A DNA stretch of 64,000 nt, from contig NZ_JADIIO010000001.1 in the NCBI RefSeq assembly GCF_015594545.1, positions 930,001 through 994,000 of the forward strand, written 5' to 3'. Source of the DNA: Staphylococcus durrellii (lineage in GTDB: Bacteria > Bacillota > Bacilli > Staphylococcales > Staphylococcaceae). Under the pieces are notes generated by a model that searched no databases, was not told the origin of the DNA, and worked only from the letters and a program-made list of their open reading frames with translations. The position numbers and the translations under genes were made by a program. Below are positions 51,388-59,840 of this stretch, piece after piece. Each line of letters opens with the position of its first letter. Positions within the stretch are counted from its first letter, which is position 1.

Positions 51388-51463
51388 GTAAAAGGCTTAA
51401 GAAATCGCACAAATTTATAGCCAACAAGTCAGGTTATTGTTATAAATAATTAATAAATAATGA

Positions 51464-51493
51464 TTGACTTGATAGCGATAAACATGGTATTAT
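51464..51493 (+). promoter_or_regulatory. Second tRNA array promoter P2
   Basis: TTGACT (51464-51469), spacer 18, TATTAT (51488-51493), 40 bases before the first tRNA. Confidence 0.65.
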
Positions 51494-51533
51494 AGTTTGG
51501 TAAGCCAATTAATCAAGAAATTAATATTATTAT

Positions 51534-51607
<74 letters not shown>

Positions 51608-51618
51608 TTACATATTTT

Positions 51619-51694
51619 GGTCTCGTAGTGTAGCGGTTAACACGCCTGCCTGTCACGCAGGAGATCGCGGGTTCGATTCCCGTCGAGACCGCCA
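51619..51694 (+). tRNA. tRNA-Asp(GTC), copy 2
   Basis: 76 bases with CCA; identical to 10127-10202 including the spacer before it. Confidence 0.97.
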
Positions 51695-51698
51695 TTAT

Positions 51699-51771
51699 GG
51701 TTCAGTAGCTCAGTTGGTAGAGCAATGGATTGAAGCTCCATGTGTCGGCAGTTCGATTCTGTCCTGAACCA
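51699..51771 (+). tRNA. tRNA-Phe(GAA), copy 2
   Basis: Identical to 10207-10279. Confidence 0.97.
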
Positions 51772-51785
51772 TTACTTTTAACTTT

Positions 51786-51859
51786 GGCGGTTGTGGCGAA
51801 GTGGTTAACGCATCGGATTGTGGTTCCGACATTCGTGGGTTCGATTCCCATCAACCGCC
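51786..51859 (+). tRNA. tRNA-His(GTG), copy 2
   Basis: 74 bases with encoded G-1; differs from copy 1 by one acceptor base that restores a T-A pair. Confidence 0.95.
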
Positions 51860-51873
51860 CATAATCGCTAAAA

Positions 51874-51947
51874 GCGGGTGTAGTTTAATGGCAAAACCTC
51901 AGCCTTCCAAGCTGATGTTGTGGGTTCGATTCCCATCACCCGCTCCA
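51874..51947 (+). tRNA. tRNA-Gly(TCC), proteinogenic
   Basis: 74 bases with CCA; anticodon TCC in CTTCCAA; normal GGTTCGATTCC T-arm and GG in the D-loop, in contrast to the four glycine tRNAs at 10785-11140. Confidence 0.96.
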
Positions 51948-51958
51948 TTTTATATTAA

Positions 51959-52033
51959 TCCACAGTAGCTCAGTGGTAGAGCTATCGGCTGTTAACCGAT
52001 CGGTCGTAGGTTCGAGTCCTACCTGTGGAGCCA
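51959..52033 (+). tRNA. tRNA-Asn(GTT)
   Basis: 75 bases with CCA; anticodon GTT; acceptor TCCACAG/CTGTGGA. Confidence 0.97.
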
Positions 52034-52034
52034 T

Positions 52035-52106
52035 GGCCCCGTGGTCAAGCGGTTAAGACACCGCCCTTTCACGGCGGTAACACGGGTTCGAGTCCCGTCG
52101 GGGTCA
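52035..52106 (+). tRNA. tRNA-Glu(TTC)
   Basis: 72 bases, no encoded CCA; anticodon TTC; acceptor GGCCCCG/CGGGGTC. Confidence 0.96.
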
Positions 52107-52110
52107 TACA

Positions 52111-52140
52111 AACAGAAGTGAAAATCGCTTCTGTTTTTTT
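52111..52140 (+). terminator. Terminator between tRNA-Glu and tRNA-Ser
   Basis: AACAGAAG / CTTCTGTT hairpin followed by a T-run; it would cut tRNA-Ser off from the array unless read through. Confidence 0.75.
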
Positions 52141-52152
52141 ATATTTATATTT

Positions 52153-52241
52153 GGAGAGTTGTCCGAGTTGGCCGAAGGAGCACGCCTGGAAAGTGTGTAG
52201 GCGCCACAAGCGTCTCGAGGGTTCGAATCCCTCACTCTCCG
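52153..52241 (+). tRNA. tRNA-Ser(GGA), element attachment site
   Basis: 89 bases, long variable arm, no encoded CCA; anticodon GGA. Its last 16 bases plus three more are repeated at 59136-59154, and an integrase remnant lies just downstream. Confidence 0.96.
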
Positions 52242-52244
52242 CTA
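52226..52244 (+). repeat. attL-like direct repeat in the 3' end of tRNA-Ser
   Basis: AATCCCTCACTCTCCGCTA, identical to 59136-59154. Overlap with a tRNA 3' end is typical of tyrosine-integrase attachment cores. Confidence 0.75.
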
Positions 52245-52411
52245 ATACATATTTTGAGCTTTCTTGAGACACCGTAAACCTTGTTATAATAGGGTTCGGT
52301 GTTTTTACTTTATACAGACTTTCATAAAAAATGTCATCCTCATGTCAAATTGGCGTAAAAAATAATAAAACCATGTCAAAATTAAGGTTTTGTTGACATG
52401 AAATCTCTGTA

Positions 52412-52690
52412 TCACATGTGGCGCAAGCCTTCTAGCGTTTTACTTTCTTCTTGCTTTTGACTTTCCTCTAATAAATGACTATATGTCGATAGGGTAGTAG
52501 TTATATCTGCATGTCCTAAGCGTTTTGAAATATAATATATTGATATGCCTTCGTGAATTAACATTGAGCAGTGTGTATGACGTATGGAGTGCAATGTATA
52601 ACTACCAATCCTATTATTTAAACAGAAACGTTGTAAAACTTTAGAAACTGCATTGTGTGTAACGCTACTTTTATAAGTGGCGGTTTTTTT
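52412..52690 (-). pseudogene. Tyrosine recombinase (phage-type integrase), C-terminal remnant
   Basis: The minus strand reads TYKSSVTHNAVSKVLQRF...SYTLHSIRHTHCSMLIHEGI...YYISKRLGHADITTTLSTYSHLLEE to a stop at 52412. This is the integrase catalytic domain with the R-x-x-H box (SIRHTH), the LGHADITTT stretch and the catalytic tyrosine in STYSHL. Upstream of about 52690 the frame is broken, and the N-terminal three quarters are missing. It points towards tRNA-Ser, where an integrase beside its attachment site would lie. Confidence 0.85.
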
Positions 52691-52982
52691 ACTTCACGTA
52701 AAAATGTGTTGAAATAAACGTGTCTGTTTAGACGAACTCCTTAGTTATTAATTACATTTGCCTCCTTTTAGTAGGGGGCTTTATATATTTTGAAGGTTTG
52801 GGTTAATAAAAAGGGTTACTTATTTTACTATTTAAGAAAGTTATATTAGTTTTACGATTAATTTTCCGCCACTCACATTAACAGATGGATGGTCATTTTT
52901 TTACATATAAATATATAAATTTTTGACTCATTATTATAATTAGCGATAATGTGGATGTGTAATCATAAATTAATATACAGGA
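52691..52982. other. AT-rich gap inside the element
   Basis: Probably eroded integrase sequence and the upstream region of the peptidase gene. No other gene is visible. Confidence 0.4.
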
Positions 52983-54119
52983 GTGATAATTATAGTAAAA
53001 GAAGAATTGAAAAATAGACTCCAAGAATTGCGCAAACAAATGAAAGCAAATAACTTAGATTCATATATTATTACAGATGAGCTTGACGTTTGGTATCTTA
53101 CCAATATCACATACAGTCCTGAAGAGCGACCATTCTTTATTATTGTACCACTTGAAGGTAAACCTCAATTAGTAGTGCCAAAAATGGAAGAAAGACATTT
53201 AGGCGAAGAAAGTAATATCGATGTTGATATAATTTCTTATTGGGATAATCCGTCACCTGAAGGTGATAATTGGTTTGATCATGTTAACCAAGTTATCAAA
53301 GATTTCACACGTACAGGTATTGAAAATAACGTTAAGGCAAGTATCTTTTTTGAGATTGAAGCTAACGAATTAATTTCTTTAGATTTAGTTACTGAAATGC
53401 GTAAAGTGAAAACACCGTATGAAGTTGAACAAATTAGACATACATGTAAAATTGCAGATGACGCCATGGCTTATATGTTAAACTCAGCGAAAAAAGGGGA
53501 TAACATTTTAGGCATGTTTGCAGTTGCTGGCCAAATTCAAGAAGAATTGGTGCAAGCGAAAAAATTCAATCCAATTTTAAGTGAGCTTTTAACAGTAGTA
53601 TGGCCAGCTCCCGGTAGTGCTATGCCACATGGTGTACCAGATATAGAAGATACAATGGAAAATGGTCCTCATATTGCAATGTCTTACTTCCGTGTCGATG
53701 GTTATGCAGCTGAGAATGAACGTACATTTTTTGTAGAACAACCTAGTGATAAAGAACGCGAAATTTTCCAAATCATGATGGAAGCAAGAGAAGCTGCTTT
53801 AGCAAAACTTAAACCTGGAGTTAAAACAGCAGAAGTTGATAATGCAGCTAATGAAGTGATAAATAATCATGGGTTGAAAAATGCTTTACGTCATCGTACA
53901 GGCCATGGTATAGGACTTAATAATCACGAAGGATCATTCATTGCCGAAGGGTCTAAAGATGTGTTACAAGAAAATATGGTTATTTCGATTGAGCCAGGTA
54001 TTTATTTAGATGGTATTGGAGGATTTAGACATTCGGATACTGTTCTTGTAACTAAAGATGGTTATGAAATATTAACGCACGCGCCAACTACTATTGAAGA
54101 ATTAACTTTAAATAATTAA
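52983..54119 (+). CDS. M24-family Xaa-Pro aminopeptidase/dipeptidase with damaged or non-canonical start
   Basis: About 375 residues. An N-terminal creatinase-like domain (about 10-140) precedes the pita-bread metallopeptidase domain (150-375). Motifs include HRTGHGIGLNNHEGS, ISIEPGIYLDGIGGFRHSD and the dimetal-site glutamates; MSYFRVDGYAAENERTF replaces the usual D-x-G-x10-D stretch, so metal binding may differ. The start is odd: AGGAGTGATAATT is followed at 52992 by ATA GTA AAA GAA GAA, where ATG would be expected (MVKEELKNRL). The first canonical in-frame start, GTG 52983, overlaps the ribosome site, and the next, TTG 53007, is short of one. Either ATA is used weakly or the gene is being lost. 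Confidence 0.75.
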   Translation: MIIIVKEELKNRLQELRKQMKANNLDSYIITDELDVWYLTNITYSPEERPFFIIVPLEGKPQLVVPKMEERHLGEESNIDVDIISYWDNPSPEGDNWFDHVNQVIKDFTRTGIENNVKASIFFEIEANELISLDLVTEMRKVKTPYEVEQIRHTCKIADDAMAYMLNSAKKGDNILGMFAVAGQIQEELVQAKKFNPILSELLTVVWPAPGSAMPHGVPDIEDTMENGPHIAMSYFRVDGYAAENERTFFVEQPSDKEREIFQIMMEAREAALAKLKPGVKTAEVDNAANEVINNHGLKNALRHRTGHGIGLNNHEGSFIAEGSKDVLQENMVISIEPGIYLDGIGGFRHSDTVLVTKDGYEILTHAPTTIEELTLNN

Positions 54120-54289
54120 AATTAAATAATTTAGAAACTCCATTGCAATAAACGTAGATTGTAACGGGTTTAAAAAAACAATTAATGTATAGTGCTAAGT
54201 ATAATATTATGTAATCACTTGTTTTAGCGTCTATTTAAAATCACGAGATTTATAGAAATAACTAATAAGTAAAAAATGCAATATATGAA

Positions 54290-54424
54290 GGTTAATTTAT
54301 TACCGATTTCATGCCCACCCGTTTCTCATCACTTAAGATTGATGTTAGATACAGGTATTTTATCTGTTAGCCAAACAGAACTTGTGAGATACTATGCTTC
54401 TGAACTAGAAGGTGCTTTAGATTG
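54290..54424 (+). pseudogene. ArsR-type helix-turn-helix regulator remnant
   Basis: A plus-strand frame reads LLPISCPPVSHHLRLMLDTG then ILSVSQTELVRYYASELEGALD and stops. PVSHHLRLM with the following turn and strand is the recognition helix and wing of ArsR-family repressors. The N-terminal half is gone. The surrounding 54120-54582 holds nothing else recognisable. Confidence 0.55.
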
Positions 54425-54582
54425 ATTAAAAGGACTTACTTATTCTCTTGAAAAAATATTGGAAATAAAGGTAAGAAATAAGCTTTATTTTTGATTGTTA
54501 CGTTTATATGTTTAAACTTACGGATAATGTAACAGTGTTATCCATTATTGAATAATAATCTAAACAGTAAAGGAGATTTGTT

Positions 54583-55536
54583 ATGACTAATAAAGTAGTT
54601 TTAGAGTCGGCTGCACAAGAATTTAGTGAGGTGAATAAACCTCATCCAAGAATTTATGAATTAGAACCTAAAGATGGTAGAGATTTACTAGAAGAAGTAC
54701 AATCATCTCCCGTTGATAAATATAATGTAGATATTGAAGATACAACCTTTTCAACTGAAAAATGGGGAGACATACCAGTACGTTTTATTCGTCCAGAAGG
54801 GGAGAAAGGTAAACTTCCAGTAATTTACTATATACATGGTGCTGGTTGGGTGTTTGGTAGTGCAAGAACGCATGACAAATTAGTAAGAGAATTAGCTGTA
54901 AGAACAAATTCTGTAGTAGTATTCCCAGAATACACACGCTCTCCTGAAGCTAAATATCCAACAGCAATTGAACAAAATTATGATGTATTGCAACAATTAA
55001 TAGATGTATCTGAAGAGAAAAATTTTGATGTTAACCAATTAACAGTTGCTGGTGATTCAGTTGGCGGTAATATGGCTACTATAATGACTATCATGACAAA
55101 ACAACGTGATGGGTTACCAATAAATCAACAACTGTTATATTACCCTGTAACAAATGCAGAATTTGATACAGAATCATATAACCAGTTTGCTGAAAATTAC
55201 TATCTTACTAAAGAAGGTATGCAATGGTTTTGGAATCAATATACAACGGATTCTGAAGAAAGAGCAGAAATCACTGCATCTCCTCTACGTGCTTCTATTG
55301 AAGATCTTAAAGGATTACCACCTGCTATGATTTTAAATGCGGAAGCTGACGTATTACGTGACGAAGGCGAAGCTTATGCAAATAAATTAAGAGAAGCTGG
55401 GGTTGAAATAGCTCAAATACGTTTCCAAGGAGCGATTCATGACTTTGTTATGGTGAATGATTTGGATCAAACCAATGCAACTCGTGAAGCTATGGACATT
55501 TCAACATCTTGGATTAATAAGAAAAATAATCATTAA
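54583..55536 (+). CDS. Alpha/beta hydrolase, esterase/lipase of the HSL family
   Basis: 317-residue carboxylesterase-like enzyme. The oxyanion-hole motif is YIHGAGWVFGS (HGGG variant), the nucleophile elbow is GDSVGGNMA, the acid is in LNAEADVLRDEGE and the histidine in GAIHDFVMVND. No signal peptide, so probably cytoplasmic. AAAGGAG precedes the ATG. Substrate unknown. Monocistronic, with a terminator after it. Confidence 0.88.
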   Translation: MTNKVVLESAAQEFSEVNKPHPRIYELEPKDGRDLLEEVQSSPVDKYNVDIEDTTFSTEKWGDIPVRFIRPEGEKGKLPVIYYIHGAGWVFGSARTHDKLVRELAVRTNSVVVFPEYTRSPEAKYPTAIEQNYDVLQQLIDVSEEKNFDVNQLTVAGDSVGGNMATIMTIMTKQRDGLPINQQLLYYPVTNAEFDTESYNQFAENYYLTKEGMQWFWNQYTTDSEERAEITASPLRASIEDLKGLPPAMILNAEADVLRDEGEAYANKLREAGVEIAQIRFQGAIHDFVMVNDLDQTNATREAMDISTSWINKKNNH

Positions 55537-55577
55537 TATTACAACGTATGGTTAACACATAACCTTTAATTTGTAGT

Positions 55578-55614
55578 TAAGTGAGCCAGCAAAGTATGTT
55601 GGTTCACTTTTTTT
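55578..55614 (+). terminator. Terminator after the esterase gene
   Basis: AAGTGAGCCAGCA / TGTTGGTTCACTT hairpin then T7. Confidence 0.9.
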
Positions 55615-55649
55615 ATATTTAATTACTAATAACTTGGAGTGAACTTATA

Positions 55650-56570
55650 ATGCAAACAGTATTAGGAAGTAATGGACAAATTGGACAAGAAATAGCAAAA
55701 GAAATTCATAAAAATTATACTAAAGAAATTAGGTTAGTCGGTAGAAAGCCAAAAAAGATTCACGAATCAGACGAATTAGTAGCAGCTGATTTAATGAACT
55801 ACGAAGATACTTATAAAGCTGTAGATGGCAGTGACATTGTTTATTTTGCTGTTGGTTTACCGGCCGATTCAGAAATGTGGGAAAATCAATTTCCGACGAT
55901 TATGGCTAATGTCATTAAAGCTTGCCAAGAAACAAGTAGTAAATTAGCATTTTTTGACAATACTTATATGTATGAAAAGAACGATAATATTCAAGTAGAA
56001 GATAGCCCTTTCATACCAAGAGGACGCAAATCACAGGTGCGTGCAGACATAGCTGACATGTTATTATCAGCTATGAAGGATGAATCAATAGATGCAGTCA
56101 TTGGTCGTGCACCAGAGTTTTATGGCCCAGATTTAACACAAAGTATTACAAACTCTATGGTCTTTAATCGTGTTAAAGAAGGCAAACGAGCAATTGTTCC
56201 GTTAAGTGATTCTGTTTTACGTACGCTTATTTGGACACCCGATGCTAGTCGTGCATTAGCATTACTTGGAAATACGTCTGATGCATATGGAGAAACATGG
56301 CATTTACCTACAGACATTAATATTACTTATAGAAGTCTAGTCAATAAAGTTGAGAAGATTACCGGTAAAAAAGTCAGCTATACTGTAGTTCCAATGTGGA
56401 TTTTTAAAGTAGGCAGTCTATTCAATAAACAAGTTAAAGAGCTTATGGAACTACTGCCTCGTTACAAGTATGATAATATATTTAATTCTAATAAATTTAA
56501 AGAACGTTTTCCTGATTTTGAAATCACAACATTTGAAGAAGGTATCAACAAAGTATTCTCGAAAAAATAG
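55650..56570 (+). CDS. NAD(P)-binding Rossmann-fold protein (atypical SDR / epimerase-like)
   Basis: 306 residues. The N-terminal dinucleotide motif is TVLGSNGQIGQEIAKEI (GxxGxxG). ADLMNYEDTYKAVDGSDIVYFAVG and FFDNTYMYEKND follow, as in NAD-dependent epimerase-like atypical SDRs. The YxxxK catalytic pair is not clear; YMYEKND is the nearest. Reaction unknown. CTTGGAGTGAA precedes the ATG. Confidence 0.8.
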   Translation: MQTVLGSNGQIGQEIAKEIHKNYTKEIRLVGRKPKKIHESDELVAADLMNYEDTYKAVDGSDIVYFAVGLPADSEMWENQFPTIMANVIKACQETSSKLAFFDNTYMYEKNDNIQVEDSPFIPRGRKSQVRADIADMLLSAMKDESIDAVIGRAPEFYGPDLTQSITNSMVFNRVKEGKRAIVPLSDSVLRTLIWTPDASRALALLGNTSDAYGETWHLPTDINITYRSLVNKVEKITGKKVSYTVVPMWIFKVGSLFNKQVKELMELLPRYKYDNIFNSNKFKERFPDFEITTFEEGINKVFSKK

Positions 56571-56637
56571 TTCTACTTATTACAAGTATGTTTAATCATT
56601 TGGCGCTTTTATTAAAATAACTATGAGGGGATTAATA

Positions 56638-57321
56638 ATGAAAAAGATAATGATAGTAAATACAAGCAGCGCACAATTTGGAGAAAGTGATAAACCTACT
56701 GGTTTATGGTTAGGTGAGCTCGTTCATTTTTACGATTACTTTAACACTGATGAATATCAAATGGATTTATTTAATATTAAAGGTGGCAATACACCAATTG
56801 ACCCAGTAAGTCTAAACATATTTATGTTGGATCGCGTGACCAAAAAATATTACAAAGATGAACGCTTTATGGGTTTATTAAAAAATTCCAAATCAATTGA
56901 TTACGCAAATCCTAAGGAATATGATGTACTCTATTTCACAGGCGGGCATGGTGTTATGTTTGATTTTCCTGACAACCAACACATACACAATGCCGTAAAT
57001 GAAGTATACAATCACGGTGGCATTGTTGCTGCCGTATGTCATGGGATTGCTGCTTTATTAAACGTAAAAAATGATAAGGGAAGTCACTTTGTAGATAACA
57101 AATTACTTACTGGTTTTTCAAATATAGAAGAAGTTTTAGCTAATCGTAAAAATAATGTTCCATTTATGTTAGAAGATCAACTCAAAAAACGCGGCGCAAG
57201 CTATAGTAAATCAAAAATACCATTTAGACCCTATGTGAAGGTTGATAACCGACTAATTACTGGACAAAACCCTCAATCTCCAAAACAAGTTGCGCAAGTT
57301 GTAACTAAGTTATTAAGTTAA
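56638..57321 (+). CDS. DJ-1/PfpI-superfamily protein (Hsp31-like)
   Basis: 227 residues. The nucleophile elbow is AAVCHGIAAL with the conserved cysteine, preceded by the glutamate-containing LWLGELVHFYDYF and the FTGGHGVMFD loop, typical of the Hsp31/glyoxalase-III-like branch. Possible roles are methylglyoxal detoxification or protein deglycation, unproven here. ATG 56638 follows GAGGGGATTAATA. A terminator hairpin lies at 57451. Confidence 0.85.
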   Translation: MKKIMIVNTSSAQFGESDKPTGLWLGELVHFYDYFNTDEYQMDLFNIKGGNTPIDPVSLNIFMLDRVTKKYYKDERFMGLLKNSKSIDYANPKEYDVLYFTGGHGVMFDFPDNQHIHNAVNEVYNHGGIVAAVCHGIAALLNVKNDKGSHFVDNKLLTGFSNIEEVLANRKNNVPFMLEDQLKKRGASYSKSKIPFRPYVKVDNRLITGQNPQSPKQVAQVVTKLLS

Positions 57322-57450
57322 TGCAAAGTGATATCATTCGTTATTAAAGAGATAAGTATAAGGTAAAATGTTTTATAATTATTAAGAAAATTTAAACACG
57401 ATATAGATGGCTTCACATTAAAAACTACTAAAACACTATATAAATATGCA

Positions 57451-57480
57451 AACACCCGCCTATCCTAGGCGGGTGTTTAA
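57451..57480. terminator. Terminator between convergent genes
   Basis: AACACCCGCCTA / TAGGCGGGTGTTT hairpin. Confidence 0.88.
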
Positions 57481-57546
57481 CCATAATATTAATTATTATA
57501 AATTATAAAAATCTATTATACTATAGTCTTAGTTCTGTAACTTAAT

Positions 57547-58743
57547 TTAATTTTTTTGTCTTAGAATAAGATTGGCTATAAGTGGAAAGATTAATACGGT
57601 TAATGCACCACTTGTAATCATTACTCCTGATATGGCAGGGGTAATTAGATTTGAAGTTTCGGCTATTCCAGCTACAGCTACAATAATCGGCAAGCCAGTA
57701 GCAGAGTATAAACTTAAAGCTAGCTGTTCTTTTTTACTATTTAGGTTAGAATACGTATTTGTAAATCTTTCCCTAAGATAAACTATGGCCCCGCGTGTTA
57801 TGGCAATGAAAGCAAATAGAATAAGAACTAATTGCCAATTTCCAAGTACTTTTAACAAGTTAATGTTCATTCCACTAGTAATGAAAAAAACTGGGATTAA
57901 AAAACTAAAACCAACTATTTCAATTTTATGTGCAATTTCTTCACCTTGCTTTGGAGAAAATGCCTTTAAAATTACATTAAGCAAAATCCCTGCCAGAAAG
58001 GCTCCTAAGGCTATATCTAGCTTAAGAACTGCTGTAAGCAACATTAGAGTTATTAAAATAAAAACTGTCATTCTTAATGTAGTTTGCATAGTCGTATTTG
58101 ATGCTGATAAAATTGCTTTTCCTAATAAAGGAGTTTTACGAATAAATCTAATAGGTAATGCAACTACTATTATTGATATAATTGAGAATGATATTAAAAT
58201 AATTGAAGCTTGCCACGTTGCAAATGCTGAAAGTAATAATGACATAGCGATAATCGGTAAAAGCTCTCCATACGCTCCGTGAGTTATTGTAGATTTTCCT
58301 AAATTAGAATTTATTATTTTAGAGTCTTTCAAAATTGGTAACAACGTACCTAACGCTGTTGATGTACAAGCTATAGCAATAACTATAGAAATATTAATAT
58401 TACCATTAGTAAATAAAAAACTAATACCTATTGCAAATAAAAAACTAATAATCCAAGTAAGAAAAGCTTGTTTTCCTTGCTTATTTCGCATATCAGAAGT
58501 ATTAACTTCAAAACCTGCTAGTAAAAATAGAAAACCCATACCGAGTTCACGTATTATTTCTATTGATTCTGTGAATTCTGAAAATCCTAGCATAAAAGGA
58601 CCTATTATTATTCCAAATATTAAAAGCCAGATGACATCAGGTATAAATCTACGCGTTATAAGAGCACAAATCGGCGCAAGCATTGCTGCTAAAATAATCC
58701 ACCATAAGGAATATAGATTTTCTATCAAAAAATTATGAGACAT
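57547..58743 (-). CDS. Cation:proton antiporter, CPA2/KefB type
   Basis: 398-residue membrane transporter with 11-12 hydrophobic segments and no C-terminal TrkA-N domain. Conserved features are GLGFLFLLAGFEVN-like (ELGMGFLFLLAGFEV), the ACTSTALGTLLPIL helix and the LDIALGAFLAGILLNVIL stretch with the charged residue of CPA antiporters. It likely exchanges Na+ or K+ for H+. TGGAGGAGTTAT precedes the ATG at 58743. Last intact gene inside the tRNA-Ser element. Confidence 0.85.
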   Translation of the reverse strand: MSHNFLIENLYSLWWIILAAMLAPICALITRRFIPDVIWLLIFGIIIGPFMLGFSEFTESIEIIRELGMGFLFLLAGFEVNTSDMRNKQGKQAFLTWIISFLFAIGISFLFTNGNINISIVIAIACTSTALGTLLPILKDSKIINSNLGKSTITHGAYGELLPIIAMSLLLSAFATWQASIILISFSIISIIVVALPIRFIRKTPLLGKAILSASNTTMQTTLRMTVFILITLMLLTAVLKLDIALGAFLAGILLNVILKAFSPKQGEEIAHKIEIVGFSFLIPVFFITSGMNINLLKVLGNWQLVLILFAFIAITRGAIVYLRERFTNTYSNLNSKKEQLALSLYSATGLPIIVAVAGIAETSNLITPAISGVMITSGALTVLIFPLIANLILRQKN

Positions 58744-58847
58744 ATAACTCCTCCATATAAATTTAATTTACAGATTTCTATAACAGACATTGTTTATAGA
58801 TATTATTCGATAATTATACCTATAGTATAATATCACTTCGAATAATA

Positions 58848-58882
58848 AAAAAACCACCTAAATTAATAGATGGGTATATTTT
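58848..58882. terminator. Degenerate copy of a CCACCTAAATTAATAG hairpin
   Basis: CCACCTAAATTAATAGATGGG; a better copy is at 60666-60694. May terminate the HTH-like remnant on the minus strand. Confidence 0.4.
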
Positions 58883-58888
58883 TATTTG

Positions 58889-59008
58889 TTATTTTGTTTT
58901 TGATTTTAATTTCTCTTTCTTTTTTATAGTTCGCTGAATCGCACCAATCTTCCATAAATTATCAAACATACGTTGTACGGTTGCTTGCGATGGTTGCGTT
59001 ATATTAAT
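58889..59008 (-). pseudogene. Small helix-turn-helix-like remnant
   Basis: Minus-strand frame INITQPSQATVQRMFDNLWK then IGAIQRTIKKKEKLKSKTK ends at 58889. AAAAGGAGTG lies just upstream, but no ATG, GTG or TTG; the frame starts at ATT. The QPSQATVQRMFDNL segment could be a DNA-binding helix. Family not recognised. Confidence 0.3.
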
Positions 59009-59145
59009 CACTCCTTTTCATTATACGGATGGCCAACCAAGGACTCACACGGATAATCCCGGTTTGGGCGTTTGTTTTGAACGTCCTCGGAACGTCCCCA
59101 ATAGTCCTTAGGCATTGGTGTGAAAGTGTTTTTGAAATCCCTCAC
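59008..59145 (-). pseudogene. Higher-GC coding remnant abutting the attR-like repeat
   Basis: Minus-strand open frame of 45 codons from GTG 59145, inside the repeat, to TGA 59008-59010, including MPKDYWGRSEDVQNKRPNRD and YPCESLVGHPYNEKE. The balanced, non-repetitive composition and near-50% GC, far above the surroundings, suggest the 3' end of a foreign gene, perhaps phage or plasmid, cut by integration. Family not recognised. Confidence 0.4.
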
Positions 59146-59154
59146 TCTCCGCTA
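59136..59154 (+). repeat. attR-like direct repeat
   Basis: AATCCCTCACTCTCCGCTA, identical to the tRNA-Ser(GGA) 3' end at 52226-52244. Together they bracket about 6.9 kb. Confidence 0.75.
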
Positions 59155-59159
59155 TTTCG

Positions 59160-59215
59160 ATATTCCTCGTCAATCAACATTTATAAAAATGTTGTTATGA
59201 CGGGGTTTTATTATA
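59160..59215 (+). terminator. Hairpin just beyond the attR-like repeat
   Basis: CGTCA plus AACATTT pairs with AAATGTT plus TGACG, then GGGGTTTTATT. Probably the original downstream terminator moved with the repeat. The rest of 59216-59586 is AT-rich with no gene I can support. Confidence 0.5.
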
Positions 59216-59586
59216 TATCGCTCTGTGTTTTTGAACGTGCAAGTATTTTTGGTGTGTCGTTAGTATCCAAGCATTGCTTTTGTTGTCATTCCTCCTAAAT
59301 GAGGAAATAAATTTTTAATTTATTTTGATAGAATCGACCTATTATTCCATCTAGCATTTGAATAATTATCATGATTAGAACATAACAATTAATAATATAT
59401 TACTATGTACACTTAAAGTAAGAGTTGTTAGAAGGCTTACAGATATGCTTATAGATAAAGGATTGAAAGATGTTATAGATTTATTAATGATTACATATTG
59501 AATTGAGAACGATAAAATTACTAAAGTACTAATGAGTGTGAAAAATGATAGAATTACCTACTTTACAAATTCACCTTAATAAAGAT

Positions 59587-59619
59587 AAAAAAATATAGGG
59601 CACCGTTGGGTTGCCTGCC
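59587..59619 (-). terminator. Terminator of the small membrane protein gene
   Basis: On the minus strand AGGGCA pairs with TGCCCT around GGCAACCCAACGG, then ATATTTTTTTA. Confidence 0.7.
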
Positions 59620-59790
59620 CTAAGTTACTTGTAATGTAACAATTCCAATTACTATCAATAATAATAATGAACCAATTAACCAATATAAATTAACTTTGTT
59701 ACGTCCGTTAGATTTCATAAAGTATCTGTACATGTTATAAATTGCGAATATAAAACTTAATATGAGTAGTATTGAAAATATTGTAATCAT
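59620..59790 (-). CDS. Small membrane protein
   Basis: 56 residues with two membrane helices (about 2-20 and 34-54) separated by a basic loop (YRYFMKSNGRNKVNLYW). ATG 59790 has AAGAGGTGCGATA upstream, better than the upstream in-frame starts, and a terminator follows. Not recognised; in an accessory region it could be a bacteriocin-immunity-like or toxin-like peptide. Confidence 0.55.
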   Translation of the reverse strand: MITIFSILLILSFIFAIYNMYRYFMKSNGRNKVNLYWLIGSLLLLIVIGIVTLQVT

Positions 59791-59840
59791 TATCGCACCT
59801 CTTAAATTTAAATATATTAGACATAATAGGATGCCCATTA

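Larger units (their letters stand above)
52226..59154. mobile_element. Decayed integrative element in tRNA-Ser(GGA)
   Basis: A 19-bp direct repeat at both ends, one copy completing tRNA-Ser, with a tyrosine-integrase remnant next to the left copy, delimit the element. Cargo is an M24 peptidase, an ArsR remnant, an esterase, an NAD(P)-binding protein, a DJ-1/PfpI protein and a CPA2 antiporter. The broken integrase means it cannot move itself. The cargo could in part be older chromosome captured between repeats. Confidence 0.6.

Noticed and set aside
57572..58282. Two plus-strand frames of 69 and 165 codons
   Set aside because: They are antisense to the CPA2 antiporter, whose frame has clear membrane topology and a ribosome site.
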